Of a stretch of 64,000 bases of DNA, positions 26,421 through 35,374 are shown one piece after another; the stretch's first letter is position 1; each line of letters starts with the position of its first letter. The position numbers and the translations under genes were made by a program. The notes below the pieces were generated by a model that was given only the letters and a program-made list of their open reading frames with translations, did not search any database and was not told the origin of the DNA. The stretch spans positions 62,001 through 126,000 of the forward strand of contig CAJTUF010000003.1 of NCBI GenBank assembly GCA_910579675.1. The letters are read 5' to 3'. The DNA comes from an uncultured Muribaculaceae bacterium. Lineage in GTDB: Bacteria > Bacteroidota > Bacteroidia > Bacteroidales > Muribaculaceae.

Positions 26421-26452
26421 CAAAGTTACCTAATTCCCGCGACACGGCCAAA
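26421..26452 (-). promoter_or_regulatory. Promoter of the thioesterase-dprA unit, overlapping the start codon
   Basis: On the minus strand, TTTG (26449-26452), a 20-bp spacer and TAACTTTG (26421-26428) form a full consensus promoter. Its last G is 5 bp from the ATG, placing the expected transcript start on the start codon. Confidence 0.75.
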
Positions 26453-26475
26453 AAAAAGCGCAGGGGTGTGGCCGG

Positions 26476-28380
26476 TCAGAGTGGAGCGATGGTGCCTTGC
26501 GGGGTGATGGTTGCCCGGCCACGGTCGATGAGCAGGCGCGCGGCTTCGGCCACCACCGCCGGGCTGACACCGATGCGTGGAGCGAGCGATGCGGGGGTGT
26601 GGGGGCCGGGGGCCTGGAGGGCGCGCTCGATGGCGGCTGCCACTGCGTGGTGGTCGGGGCGGGGAGTGGAGCGGCTTCGGCACACGTCGCACTTGCCGCA
26701 GGGCGAGGTGTTGCTTTCGCCGAAGTAGTCGAGCATGGTGGTCACGCGGCAGCATGCCGGGTCGAACACAAAGCGCTTCATGGCCTCCATGCGCGCCTCC
26801 ATGCGTGCTTTCTGATCTTCATACACGGCGCGGGGAAGCTCGATGTAGCGGGGCAGCTCGCGCGAGGTGGGATATATGAGAAAGGGGGTTGTGGTGCGGG
26901 GAACATAGCTTATCGCTCCGGCGCGGCGAAGGCTCAGGAGAGCCTCATAAACGGCATGGTCGGTCAGACCGGCCGAGCGCCCTATGACGCTCTCCGATAT
27001 GTACACATAGTCGGCAAACAGACCTGTGTAGCTGCGCAGAAGGGTCTGGAGCACAGTGTCGGCATCGCCGTCGAGGCGCAGCGCATATAGCTCGTGCTTG
27101 TCCATAACCACCATTACCCGTGAGCGGGTGGTGGTTTCGTCGATATAGTCGATGTATCCGGCGCGTGTGAGGAGTTTGAGGGCGCTCTGGGCTATGGGGG
27201 GACGCAGCTCGAAAGTGGTGCAGAAAAGGGGGAAATTAAACTCGAAGAGGCGCCCTGTGCCCGATCCTACAGCCACGTCGAGGAAGTTTCCGGCGAGCTC
27301 ATACACCCGGCGTATCACATCCTTGTCGGGGAAGCTCTCGGAGATGCGCCGCGAGAGGGTGGCGCTGTCGCGCGACGAGGCTATCACTACCGCAAACGAT
27401 GGCTTGCCGTCGCGGCCGGCACGCCCGCTCTCCTGATAATATTCCTCGAGGGATGATGGGAGGTCGAAGTGGACCACGACCCTCACATCGGGCTTGTCGA
27501 TGCCCATGCCAAAGGCGTTGGTTGCCACCATGACGCGTGTCTCGCCGCTCTTCCATCGGTCCTGACGGTCGTTTTTGTCGTCGGGGTCGAGCCCGGCATG
27601 ATAGTGGGCGGCGCTGATGCCGCATGAGGCTATCAGAGTGGCGAGCTCGCGGGTGCGACGCCGCGAGCGCACATACACAATGGCCGAGCCTGAGGTGGAT
27701 GAAAGGATGCGCATGAGCATCTCCTCCTTATGGTCGGCGCGCCTCACAATGTAGGATATATTGGGGCGGGTAAAGGATGCGGAAAAGGAGCCGCTTCCAG
27801 GCCTGAAGGCGAGCAGGCGGCATATGTCGGCCGCCACTTCGGGAGTGGCCGAGGCGGTGAGGGCGAGCACCGGAGCGTCGGGCAGCATCTCGCGCAGGCG
27901 GCTTATCTCGAGATAGGAGGGGCGGAAGTCGTAGCCCCACTGCGAGATGCAATGGGCTTCGTCGACCACTATCAGGCTCACGTCGAGGCGGCTGAGCTCG
28001 GCGGCAAAAGCTTCGCCACGTAGTTTTTCGGGCGAGAGATAAAGCAGCTTGCAATGGCCGGCATGAAGGCGGGCGAGAGCCAGCCGGTGTTCGGCGGCGC
28101 TCATGGCCGAACACAGATACACAGCCTTGATGCCACGGGCGCGGAGGTTGTCGACCTGATCCTTCATGAGCGAGATCAGAGGAGTTACAACCACCGTGAG
28201 CCCCGGCAGCAGGAGTGCCGGCACCTGAAAGGTGATCGACTTGCCGCCGCCGGTAGGGAGGAGGCCGAGGGTGTCGCGGCCGTCGAGCACACTCTGTATG
28301 ATCTCCCGCTGGCGGGAGCGGAATGAGGGATAGCCCCAGTATCGGGCCAGGACCTCCTCAGGTGTCGACGGGCGGCTCAT
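26476..28380 (-). CDS. recQ: RecQ family ATP-dependent DNA helicase
   Basis: A 3'-5' superfamily-2 helicase in recombination and fork repair; 634 residues. The Q motif region is YWGYPSFRSRQREII, Walker A LLPTGGGKS (about 40-48), the DEAH box at 140-143 (VVDEAHCISQWG), motif III ALTASATPEV, motif VI ESGRAGRDG. The RecQ zinc-binding region contains CC (ACCRVTTMLDYFGE) and CGKCDVC. There is no HRDC domain; the C-terminal roughly 80 residues look like a winged helix. Bacteroidota often carry two RecQ paralogues and this is the shorter kind. The start overlaps the recJ stop (ATGA), giving tight coupling. Confidence 0.95.
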   Translation of the reverse strand: MSRPSTPEEVLARYWGYPSFRSRQREIIQSVLDGRDTLGLLPTGGGKSITFQVPALLLPGLTVVVTPLISLMKDQVDNLRARGIKAVYLCSAMSAAEHRLALARLHAGHCKLLYLSPEKLRGEAFAAELSRLDVSLIVVDEAHCISQWGYDFRPSYLEISRLREMLPDAPVLALTASATPEVAADICRLLAFRPGSGSFSASFTRPNISYIVRRADHKEEMLMRILSSTSGSAIVYVRSRRRTRELATLIASCGISAAHYHAGLDPDDKNDRQDRWKSGETRVMVATNAFGMGIDKPDVRVVVHFDLPSSLEEYYQESGRAGRDGKPSFAVVIASSRDSATLSRRISESFPDKDVIRRVYELAGNFLDVAVGSGTGRLFEFNFPLFCTTFELRPPIAQSALKLLTRAGYIDYIDETTTRSRVMVVMDKHELYALRLDGDADTVLQTLLRSYTGLFADYVYISESVIGRSAGLTDHAVYEALLSLRRAGAISYVPRTTTPFLIYPTSRELPRYIELPRAVYEDQKARMEARMEAMKRFVFDPACCRVTTMLDYFGESNTSPCGKCDVCRSRSTPRPDHHAVAAAIERALQAPGPHTPASLAPRIGVSPAVVAEAARLLIDRGRATITPQGTIAPL

Positions 28381-30113
28381 CGGGCGCCTTGCGGAGTCTG
28401 GATCGACTTTATGAGGAGCTGGATGTCGCTCCCGGCATTGTGGCGCCTCGACTCTTCGATGGTGTAGCAGATGTCGAATGGCAGGCCTGCGTGGATATGG
28501 TCGAAGTGTTGGGCGGCATTGAATGCTATGCCGCCCATCACCTTGCCCGAGGTGTCGTCGACGAGCTCCAGCTTGATATGCTCGAGGTTGCGCCCAACGA
28601 GCTTACTGGTGCCGAAATCCTTTACATCACGGGTGCAGAACACCGGCTTCTGGTTGCCCGGCCCGAAAGGATTGAAGCGCCTGAGCAGGTCGATAAACTC
28701 CCTTGAGATGTCGGCAAAGGTGAGTGGTGCGTCGATATCGAGCTGGGGAGTGAGCTGGGAGGGGAGTATGTTGGCCGCCACATATTCCTCGAAGCGGCGG
28801 GTAAACTCGGGGATGTTTTCCTCCTTGAGCGAGAGCCCGACGGCATAGGTGTGTCCGCCAAAATTTTCGAGCAGGTCGCGGGTAGCCTCCACAGCCTTGT
28901 AGATGTCAAATCCCTGCACTGAGCGCGACGAGCCGGTGGCGAGGCCGTTGGTGAGGGTGAGCACCACAGCCGGCTTGTAGTAGAGCTCGGTGAGGCGCGA
29001 GGCCACGATGCCTATTATGCCCCGGTGCCAGTCTTTGTTGTAGATCACGATGCTCTTGGCGGCATCGGCCTCCGGGCCGCGTGCCGAGAGGATGGCGTTG
29101 GCTTCTTCGGTGATGCGCTTGTCGAGTTCCTTGCGGTCCTGGTTGTAGCGGTCGATGGCGCGCCCCTTCTCGGTGGCTTCGGCCATGTCGCGTGCCACAA
29201 GCAGATCCACGGCCTCGCGTCCGCTCTGCATGCGTCCCGAAGCGTTGATGCGTGGTCCGATCTTGAATATCACGTCGGAGATGGTGATCTCCTTGCCGGT
29301 AAGTCCGCAGATGCGTATGATCGACCTCAGCCCCATGTTGGGGTTGGTGTTGAGGCGCTTCAGACCGTGGTAGGTCATGATGCGGTTTTCGTCGACCATA
29401 GGCACAATGTCGGCGGCAATCGACACGGCCACAATGTCGAGCATCCCTTCGAGATCGGTGGTTGGTATGCCGTTGCTTGTGGCAAACGCCTGCATGAACT
29501 TGAATCCGACGCCGCAACCCGACAGGTGGGGGCAGGGATATGTCGAGCCCTCCATCTTGGGGTTGAGGATGGCCACCGCCGGGGGGAGCTCCCTGTCGGG
29601 CACATGATGGTCGCAGATTATGAAGTCGATGCCGCGCTCTGCGGCATAGCGTATCTCCTCGATGGCTTTTATGCCGCAGTCGAGGATGATGATCAACTTT
29701 ACCCCCTGACGCTCGGCATAGTCGATGCTCGACAGGGAGATGCCGTAGCCTTCGTCGTAGCGAGTGGGGATGTAGTATTCTATATTGGAGTAGAACTGTC
29801 GGAGAAACTTGTAGACGAGCGCCACCGCAGTGGTGCCGTCGACATCGTAGTCGCCGTAGACCATGATCCGCTCCTTTCTGCCCATTGCTTTGTTGAGGCG
29901 CCCGACAGCCTTGTCCATGTCGGGCATGAGAAAGGGATCGTGCATGTCGGCCAGCGACGGATTGAAGAAGCGGTTGGCTTCGTCAACGGTCGTTATGCCT
30001 CGTTGCACAAGGAGTTGACTCACCGGCGGAGTGCCGGCAAAACGGTCATCTAATGCCGATTCCGATTCTTGCTCTGCCGAAGTAAGGGGATGGTAGTGCC
30101 ATTTGCTTGTCAT
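28377..30113 (-). CDS. recJ: Single-stranded-DNA-specific exonuclease RecJ
   Basis: A 5'-3' ssDNA exonuclease that works with RecQ in end resection; 578 residues, standard length. DHH-family metal motifs: VYGDYDVDGTT (86-94), ILDCGIKAIEEI and FIICDHHVPD, followed by HLSGCGVGFKF and the DHHA1 part with GPRINASGRMQSGREAVDLL and GGHTYAVGLSL. The C-terminal OB-like region contains DIDAPLTFADI and FNPFGPGNQKPVF. It is the first gene of the leftward recJ-recQ unit, and the two genes share four bases. Confidence 0.97.
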   Translation of the reverse strand: MTSKWHYHPLTSAEQESESALDDRFAGTPPVSQLLVQRGITTVDEANRFFNPSLADMHDPFLMPDMDKAVGRLNKAMGRKERIMVYGDYDVDGTTAVALVYKFLRQFYSNIEYYIPTRYDEGYGISLSSIDYAERQGVKLIIILDCGIKAIEEIRYAAERGIDFIICDHHVPDRELPPAVAILNPKMEGSTYPCPHLSGCGVGFKFMQAFATSNGIPTTDLEGMLDIVAVSIAADIVPMVDENRIMTYHGLKRLNTNPNMGLRSIIRICGLTGKEITISDVIFKIGPRINASGRMQSGREAVDLLVARDMAEATEKGRAIDRYNQDRKELDKRITEEANAILSARGPEADAAKSIVIYNKDWHRGIIGIVASRLTELYYKPAVVLTLTNGLATGSSRSVQGFDIYKAVEATRDLLENFGGHTYAVGLSLKEENIPEFTRRFEEYVAANILPSQLTPQLDIDAPLTFADISREFIDLLRRFNPFGPGNQKPVFCTRDVKDFGTSKLVGRNLEHIKLELVDDTSGKVMGGIAFNAAQHFDHIHAGLPFDICYTIEESRRHNAGSDIQLLIKSIQTPQGAR

Positions 30114-30283
30114 TTATGTTGTTCATTTTTTTATTATCTTGGGAAGGACGGAAGAGAGAGGGGGAGGTATATGGATAATGATAAACGGGGAGAGATGAAT
30201 GATGATTGAGCCGCAGGGAGAGGGACAGCCGTCGCTGTCACGGCAAATCGCGCGGGGCTGAAAGCAGTCTCGCGGATATTCAG

Positions 30284-30291
30284 CAAAAGTA
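30284..30291 (-). promoter_or_regulatory. Candidate -7 box for recJ
   Basis: The minus strand reads TACTTTTG, a match to TAnnTTTG, 171 bp before the recJ ATG. No -33 was found. The 329-bp gap 30114-30442 otherwise holds only the palindromic repeats at 30341-30430. Confidence 0.35.
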
Positions 30292-30340
30292 ACATTTTTT
30301 TCGGGAAAATGCTACATAGCCGTGTGCCTTTAAACTTTAT

Positions 30341-30430
30341 TAAGCCTCCGGCACGCGAATAATGGGAGAGTAAGCCTCCGGCTTGCGAAAAATAGGGGTA
30401 TCAATAGGAGAGTAAGCCTCCGGCTTGCGA
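30341..30430. repeat. Three copies of an 18-bp extragenic palindromic repeat
   Basis: TAAGCCTCCGGCTTGCGA occurs at 30371-30388 and 30413-30430. A variant with CACGCGA at its 3' end is at 30341-30358. Each intact copy contains AAGCC-TCC-GGCTT, a small hairpin. Copies two and three share the preceding GGAGAG. They lie just downstream of the S41 lipoprotein gene stop and resemble REP elements. Confidence 0.75.
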
Positions 30431-30442
30431 TTATTAGAGTGA

Positions 30443-31477
30443 TTATTGATTGCCCGAGAGTATAAGGTCGATGGCGTGGTCGAGGATAGGGTCGGCGCCG
30501 CGGGCCGATTCTTCGGGGCCGAAGCTGATGGTGTGGGCCGGAAGGGGCGACACTCCGTCTTCGGTCAATTGGCCATCGGGGTCGAGCATGGGGCATGCCG
30601 AAAAGCGTATAGTCCAGCCGTTGGGGAGTGAGGAGCTGAAGGGTATTCCTCCTCCGCCTCCGGTAGTGGCGCCGATCTGAGTCACTTGCGGGAGGGTGCG
30701 CATGAATGCGGCAAAGTAGTTGGCGGCCGAGAATGTGCCCCTGTTGGTGAGAAGCATCACCGGTTTGGTCCATAGCTGATGTCCGGCAGGTGGGTCGAAT
30801 GTGATGGCGCGGGGCGATGAGAAGTCGTTGTGGCCTGGGCCGGTCTTGTGGCACACATATCCTCCGGTCATAGGCTCGGTGATGAAGCGCTCTGCGAGGG
30901 TCTCGGCGGCTGTGAGCGCACCTCCGCCGTTGGAGCGGATGTCGATGATCAATGCCGGCGCGAGGGCAAACCGCGACAGGATGAAGTCGATGTTGCCTTC
31001 GCCCGGCGCATGCTCAAACGATTCCACTCTGAGGTAGGCAATCTGTGTGCCGGGTATTATGGCATAAGTATATGCGCCCATCTGTGCATAGTCGCCGCGG
31101 AGGTATCCGAGGGTCACCACGCGCTCGTCGAAGTCGGCCGGATACGCGGCCCACCAGTCGCGGTAGTAGCTTGCGCCATATGGCGATGATAGATTCACAT
31201 GGCCGTCGCGCAGATTGTCGAGCATACGGCTCATGATGAGGAAAAGGTTGTAGGATGATATCGAAGGCCCGACAAATGGCTCGTTGGCGCGGCACACACT
31301 GTCCCAGTCAACGCCGTGGCGGTCGAGGAAGCAATAGCGCTCGTCGATGATGCGGCAGAGAGTGCGGAAGTTGCCCTCGGGCGAGTCGGGCTCGTCGATG
31401 ATGCCGCCGTCGTGGCAGGAGTGGAGGGGGAGCATTGCGGCGGCAAGCAGCAGGAGTGTGGCTAAGAGCGATCTCAT
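30443..31477 (-). CDS. S41 family peptidase lipoprotein
   Basis: A 344-residue exported lipoprotein (lipobox LPLHSC, Cys21) with an S41/tail-specific-protease core. The N-terminal helical cap contains LCRIIDERYCFLDRHGVDWD and NLRDGHVNLSS. Catalytic-core features are AYLRVESFEHAP, LIIDIRSNGGGALTAAETLA and the nucleophile region TNRGTFSAANYFA. No clear PDZ domain is visible, unlike the protease at 4205, so this is the shorter tricorn-core-like type. It starts 18 bp after the upstream gene, third in a parC-DUF3316-S41 string. Substrate unknown. Confidence 0.87.
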   Translation of the reverse strand: MRSLLATLLLLAAAMLPLHSCHDGGIIDEPDSPEGNFRTLCRIIDERYCFLDRHGVDWDSVCRANEPFVGPSISSYNLFLIMSRMLDNLRDGHVNLSSPYGASYYRDWWAAYPADFDERVVTLGYLRGDYAQMGAYTYAIIPGTQIAYLRVESFEHAPGEGNIDFILSRFALAPALIIDIRSNGGGALTAAETLAERFITEPMTGGYVCHKTGPGHNDFSSPRAITFDPPAGHQLWTKPVMLLTNRGTFSAANYFAAFMRTLPQVTQIGATTGGGGGIPFSSSLPNGWTIRFSACPMLDPDGQLTEDGVSPLPAHTISFGPEESARGADPILDHAIDLILSGNQ

Positions 31478-31495
31478 GGGCGGGGATGGGAGGAG

Positions 31496-32359
31496 TCAGA
31501 AGGCAAACACCGTCGGCGCTCCGGCGGAGGGGCGCTGCCTGCGGCGGTCGATGGTGAAGAAGTCGGTGGTGATGCCCACCACAAAGAGGTGGGAGGCGGT
31601 GTTGACGGCCAGATGCGATGCCTCGCGTGTGGAGAGTCGCAGTGAGTAGCCGAGACGCAGGGCTGTGGCGCCGAAGCGGAGGTCAGCGGCGAGAAGGTGC
31701 GAGTAGATGAGGTGGTTACCCGGCCACGCAAACCGCACTATCCCGCTGCTGTCGCCCTCGTAGATCTCATAGTAGAGCTGTCCGTAGGCGGGGGCGAGAA
31801 ACATGCCGGTGAGTTGCAGCGACGGGCGGAATGAGAAGTCGACCGGCAGGCGGCCTATCATGGTGAGGCGCGCGGCGCGGGCAGTGATTCCGGCAGTGAG
31901 CGATGCTATGGCTCCCACGGGATTGTTGCCGTTGGCGGGGCGGTAGTGGGCGCCGGCTATGAGTTCTATCTGGGGGCCGAAGGCGAGGCGTATATCGCCC
32001 GGGAGTGGCTTGAACTTGCGCAGTGCGGCGAGCTGCATGGATAGCGAAGCGCCCCACATGGTGCCGTTTGGGGTGCCGGTGGTGTGGCCGCGCGACAAGT
32101 TGAGCGATGCTGCCATGAGGCCGCTCCAGAGGTCGGGCCGGCTGCGCAGGGCCTGGGCCCGCTCGTAGATGAGGGCCGTGCCCCAGCCGGCGGTGGGAAA
32201 GGGGGAGAGATAGGCGTCGGCCACGTGGGCTGTGCCGCCGCCGGCCATGTAGCTCACGGTGACGGGGCGCACTGCGGGCTCTTCCGCACGGGTGATGGGA
32301 GCAGCGGTCCATATCATCATCAGGAGCGATGCGGCGATGTGTAGCAGGGTCCGGATCAT
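31496..32359 (-). CDS. Exported protein, DUF3316-like (tentative)
   Basis: A 287-residue protein with a signal peptide (MIRTLLHIAASLLMMIWTAA...TRAEE). The mature part is rich in short aromatic and alternating hydrophobic strands (HVADAYLSPFPTAGWGTALI, GASLSMQLAAL, FGPQIELIAGAHYRP, LRLGYSLRLSTRE) and ends in Phe. That pattern fits a small outer-membrane barrel. The DAYLSP stretch recalls Bacteroidota DUF3316 proteins, but I hold that assignment loosely. It lies 7 bp downstream of parC and 18 bp upstream of the S41 lipoprotein gene. No function is known. Confidence 0.6.
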   Translation of the reverse strand: MIRTLLHIAASLLMMIWTAAPITRAEEPAVRPVTVSYMAGGGTAHVADAYLSPFPTAGWGTALIYERAQALRSRPDLWSGLMAASLNLSRGHTTGTPNGTMWGASLSMQLAALRKFKPLPGDIRLAFGPQIELIAGAHYRPANGNNPVGAIASLTAGITARAARLTMIGRLPVDFSFRPSLQLTGMFLAPAYGQLYYEIYEGDSSGIVRFAWPGNHLIYSHLLAADLRFGATALRLGYSLRLSTREASHLAVNTASHLFVVGITTDFFTIDRRRQRPSAGAPTVFAF

Positions 32360-32366
32360 GGGCGGG

Positions 32367-35084
32367 TCAGAATATTCGCTGCTGGCCGGTGATCTCGTCG
32401 CGCACCTCCTCGTCGGAGCGCTCGGTGAAGTCGGGCGCTACGGCAGTGTCGGCGTCGTCAGTGGCAGGAGTCTCCCCCTCGGAGTCGGAGTCGAGATTGT
32501 CGATGATCTCGATAGGCTCGATCTCCTCGATATTGTCGTAGGGGAAGTTGGTGAGGCGCTTGCCCTTGGCTCTGAACGACTTGACGGCGATAAATTCGGA
32601 GGCCACCACCTGAAGAGGCTCGCGTCCGACCGGAGCGCCCTCGGGCATGGTGAAGTCCACGCGATAGCGTGCGCCGGGAGCGTCGGAGAGCAGGATGAGT
32701 GTGCTGTCGGGGTTTTCGCCGGTGATGCGCTGCTTGCGGGCCGAGGGCTCGAAGGTGAAGCGCTTGAGGTAGGGATAGCCCTGATCGGCGTCGAACACCA
32801 CAGCCGACCATACCTTCTCGGGCACGAAGCGCTCTATGCGCAGGATATTGTCTTCGTAGTGGTTGGCGGCATCGAAGGTAGAGGTGTAGTATTCGCCGTT
32901 GGTGAGGATCACGAGCACGAGGTCGGAGGGCCCGAACTCGCCCAGATAGTCGCCCCGGCCATCGTAGTTGAGGCGCAGTATGTCGGGGTCAAACCACACC
33001 TGGCGTCCTCCGAGGGTGGAACGTCCGCGCTCTTTGAGGGTGAACCGGTGCACTTCGTTGCGGGTCACTATGTTGCCTCGCGTGGTGCGCCCCTTAATGG
33101 CCATCTCGGCAAAGTCAATGTCAAACTGGAGTGTCTTCAGCCGCGGCTTAGGCTTGAGGGTGACGCGCACCACTTCGGCCTCGCCGTTGGGATTGGCGGT
33201 GAAGTAGGCCACACGCGATCCCGGCGTGCCCGCCGTCAGATTATATTCGCGGTCGCGCGTCACTCCGGTCACGGCAAAGCGCTTCATGTAGAATGTGCCT
33301 CCCTTGCCGTCCTGATAGATGGCGTTGTAGATGGTGCGGGTGTCGGCCTTGCGGAATAGCCCGATATGGATTATGTTTTTGCCCACAAAGAGCTTGTCGG
33401 CCACGCGCACCACCTTGTAGCGCCCGTCGCGGTAGAAAATGATCACATCGTCGATCGACGAGCAAGTGAGCAGATATTCATCTTTTTTGAGCGAGGTGCC
33501 TATGAATCCCTCCTCGCGGTTGATGTAGAGCTTCTCGTTGGCTTCGGCCACATTTGATGCCTCGATATTGTCAAACGACCTGATGAGGGTGTGTCGCGGG
33601 TAGGCGTGGCCATACTTCTCCTTGAGGTTTTCATACCAGGCTATGGTGTAGCCGGTGATATTGTCGAGGTCGGCGTTGAGGCGCTCTATGTGGTCGCGGT
33701 GGCGGGCTATGTTTTCGTCGGCTTTGGCGGCCGAGAAGCGGTGGATGCGCTTCATGGGTATCTCTTCGAGGCGGGCGAGGTCGTCGTCGGTCACGGCGCG
33801 CATCTCCGGGTCGAGAAACGGCTCAAGGCGCCCCCTCATGTGGGCAAACACCGTAGCGCGGTCGCTACCCTCCTCATATTCGCGGTCTTTATAGATGCGC
33901 TCCTCGATGAATATCTTTTCGAGCGAGGCAAAAAACAGCTGTTCGAGAGTCTCGTCGCGCTCAATCTCGAGCTCGCGCCGCAGGATGGAGAGGGTGTTCG
34001 ACGCCGAGCGCCTCAACACGTCGCTCACCCCGATAAAGTGGGGCTTGTCGTCGTAGATCACGCAGCAGTTGGGCGAGATGGGGAGCTCGCAGTCGGTGAA
34101 GGCATATAGGGCGTCGATGGTCTTGTCGCTCGATGTGCCCGGCTGGAGATGTACCAGGATGTTGGCCGTGTCGGCGGTGTTGTCGTCGACCTTGCGGATC
34201 TTGATCTTCCCCTTCTCAAAAGCTTTCAGGATCGAGTCGATGAGGCTCTCGGTGGTCATCCCGTAGGGGATCTCTGTGATGGCGAGGGTGCGTTGGTCGA
34301 GCTTTTCGATCTTGGCGCGTATGCGCACCCTTCCGCCCCTGGCGCCATCGTTGTAGCGGCTCACGTCGATCATGCCGCCGGTCATGAAGTCGGGGTAGAG
34401 CTCGAAAGGCTCTCCGCGCAGACAAGCTATCGAGGCGTCGATGATCTCATTGAAGTTGTGGGGCAGGATGATCGACGACAGACCAGCGGCTATGCCTCCC
34501 ACCCCCTGCGAGAGGAGCAGCGGAAACTTGGCCGGGAGCGTCACAGGCTCCTTCTTTCGCCCGTCGTAGCTCATGGTCCAGCGGGTCACCTTGGGGTCGA
34601 ACATCACATCGAGGGCAAACTTGCTGAGCCTCGCCTCGATATAACGTCCGGCGGCAGCCGACGCTCCGGTGAGAATGTTGCCCCAGTTGCCCTGGGTCTC
34701 CACCAGCAGATCTTTCTGTCCGAGCGCCACAAGGGCGCCGTAGATCGATGCATCGCCATGGGGGTGATACTGCATGGTGTTGCCGACGATATTGGCCACC
34801 TTGTTGAAGCGGCCGTCGTCGAGGGTCTTCATTGAATGAAGGATGCGCCTCTGCACCGGCTTGAGGCCATCGTCGATATGCGGAATGGCACGGTCGAGGA
34901 TGGTGTAGCTGGCATAGTCGAGATACCAGCTCTGATACATGCCGCGCAGCTGCCGGCGTGCGCTCTCGTCGGAGAGGTCGACGGTCACGGCGTCGAAACC
35001 CCCTTCGGCGGCGCCTTCGTTTTCGTCGGTCAGTTCGTCGTTGTCGGTGGTGGAATTCAGCTCCTCGTCCTCGTCGTAGCTCAT
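32367..35084 (-). CDS. parC: DNA topoisomerase IV / gyrase subunit A (ParC-type)
   Basis: The DNA-cleaving A subunit of a type IIA topoisomerase. 905 residues from ATG 35084; the longer frame to 35186 is excluded by the promoter at 35132-35163. An acidic N-terminal tail (DEDEELNSTTDNDELTDENE) precedes the winged-helix core with LKPVQRRILHSM, YHPHGDASIYGALVALGQ and the catalytic tyrosine in GRYIEARLSKFA (Tyr148). GVGGIAAGLSSIILPHNF follows, then the coiled coil and a beta-pinwheel-like C-terminal domain. The acidic linker and the lack of a canonical GyrA box favour ParC over GyrA. No parE is in view. Confidence 0.93.
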   Translation of the reverse strand: MSYDEDEELNSTTDNDELTDENEGAAEGGFDAVTVDLSDESARRQLRGMYQSWYLDYASYTILDRAIPHIDDGLKPVQRRILHSMKTLDDGRFNKVANIVGNTMQYHPHGDASIYGALVALGQKDLLVETQGNWGNILTGASAAAGRYIEARLSKFALDVMFDPKVTRWTMSYDGRKKEPVTLPAKFPLLLSQGVGGIAAGLSSIILPHNFNEIIDASIACLRGEPFELYPDFMTGGMIDVSRYNDGARGGRVRIRAKIEKLDQRTLAITEIPYGMTTESLIDSILKAFEKGKIKIRKVDDNTADTANILVHLQPGTSSDKTIDALYAFTDCELPISPNCCVIYDDKPHFIGVSDVLRRSASNTLSILRRELEIERDETLEQLFFASLEKIFIEERIYKDREYEEGSDRATVFAHMRGRLEPFLDPEMRAVTDDDLARLEEIPMKRIHRFSAAKADENIARHRDHIERLNADLDNITGYTIAWYENLKEKYGHAYPRHTLIRSFDNIEASNVAEANEKLYINREEGFIGTSLKKDEYLLTCSSIDDVIIFYRDGRYKVVRVADKLFVGKNIIHIGLFRKADTRTIYNAIYQDGKGGTFYMKRFAVTGVTRDREYNLTAGTPGSRVAYFTANPNGEAEVVRVTLKPKPRLKTLQFDIDFAEMAIKGRTTRGNIVTRNEVHRFTLKERGRSTLGGRQVWFDPDILRLNYDGRGDYLGEFGPSDLVLVILTNGEYYTSTFDAANHYEDNILRIERFVPEKVWSAVVFDADQGYPYLKRFTFEPSARKQRITGENPDSTLILLSDAPGARYRVDFTMPEGAPVGREPLQVVASEFIAVKSFRAKGKRLTNFPYDNIEEIEPIEIIDNLDSDSEGETPATDDADTAVAPDFTERSDEEVRDEITGQQRIF

Positions 35085-35131
35085 GGATAAATGTGATTGC
35101 AGGTTGATATGGGCCACACCTTGGCCGACTG

Positions 35132-35163
35132 CAAAGATAATAAAAAAACGTGCTCCGCACAAA
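35132..35163 (-). promoter_or_regulatory. Promoter of parC
   Basis: On the minus strand, TTTG (35160-35163), a 20-bp spacer and TATCTTTG (35132-35139) form a perfect Bacteroidota promoter. The -33 lies in the loop of the terminator at 35142-35182. The leader to ATG 35084 is about 44 nt. Confidence 0.82.
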
Positions 35164-35182
35164 AAGATTTTCGGCGGAGCAC
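35142..35182 (-). terminator. Terminator just upstream of parC, overlapping its promoter
   Basis: On the minus strand GTGCTCCGC pairs with GCGGAGCAC (35174-35182 with 35150-35158, 9 bp). It is followed by CG and seven T residues (35148-35142). It would stop leftward transcripts arriving from the regulator operon. Confidence 0.75.
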
Positions 35183-35243
35183 ACAATGGAAAGGCAGGAC
35201 CAACGCCTGAAATGATAATGGCCGGGTAATATGAAAAACTAAA

Positions 35244-35271
35244 CGAGGAGATGTTTCACAACGTCTCCTCG
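35244..35271 (-). terminator. Hairpin with T-rich tail in the parC upstream gap
   Basis: CGAGGAGA (35244-35251) pairs with TCTCCTCG (35264-35271), extended by a T-G and a G-C pair. On the minus strand it is followed by TTTAGTTTTTC. It lies in the 364-bp gap 35085-35448, which also holds terminators at 35142 and 35375 but no gene that I can see. Confidence 0.55.
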
Positions 35272-35374
35272 CTTAGATAATAAACCAATCATTATCACAT
35301 TTCTTGCAATGGAAAAAGTATTTCTGCTATGTACCTTGTAAACGCAGGGCGGGAAAAAAGGTTCGGCCGCCACG

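Noticed and set aside
29025..30053. 342-codon open frame on the plus strand opposite recJ
   Set aside because: Shadow of recJ; no domains, no promoter, composition typical of antisense frames.
32259..33359. 366-codon open frame on the plus strand opposite parC
   Set aside because: Shadow of parC with His/Gly/Val-rich low-information sequence.
35085..35186. Longer ParC start at 35186
   Set aside because: A consensus promoter at 35132-35163 lies inside that extension, so the transcript begins after it.
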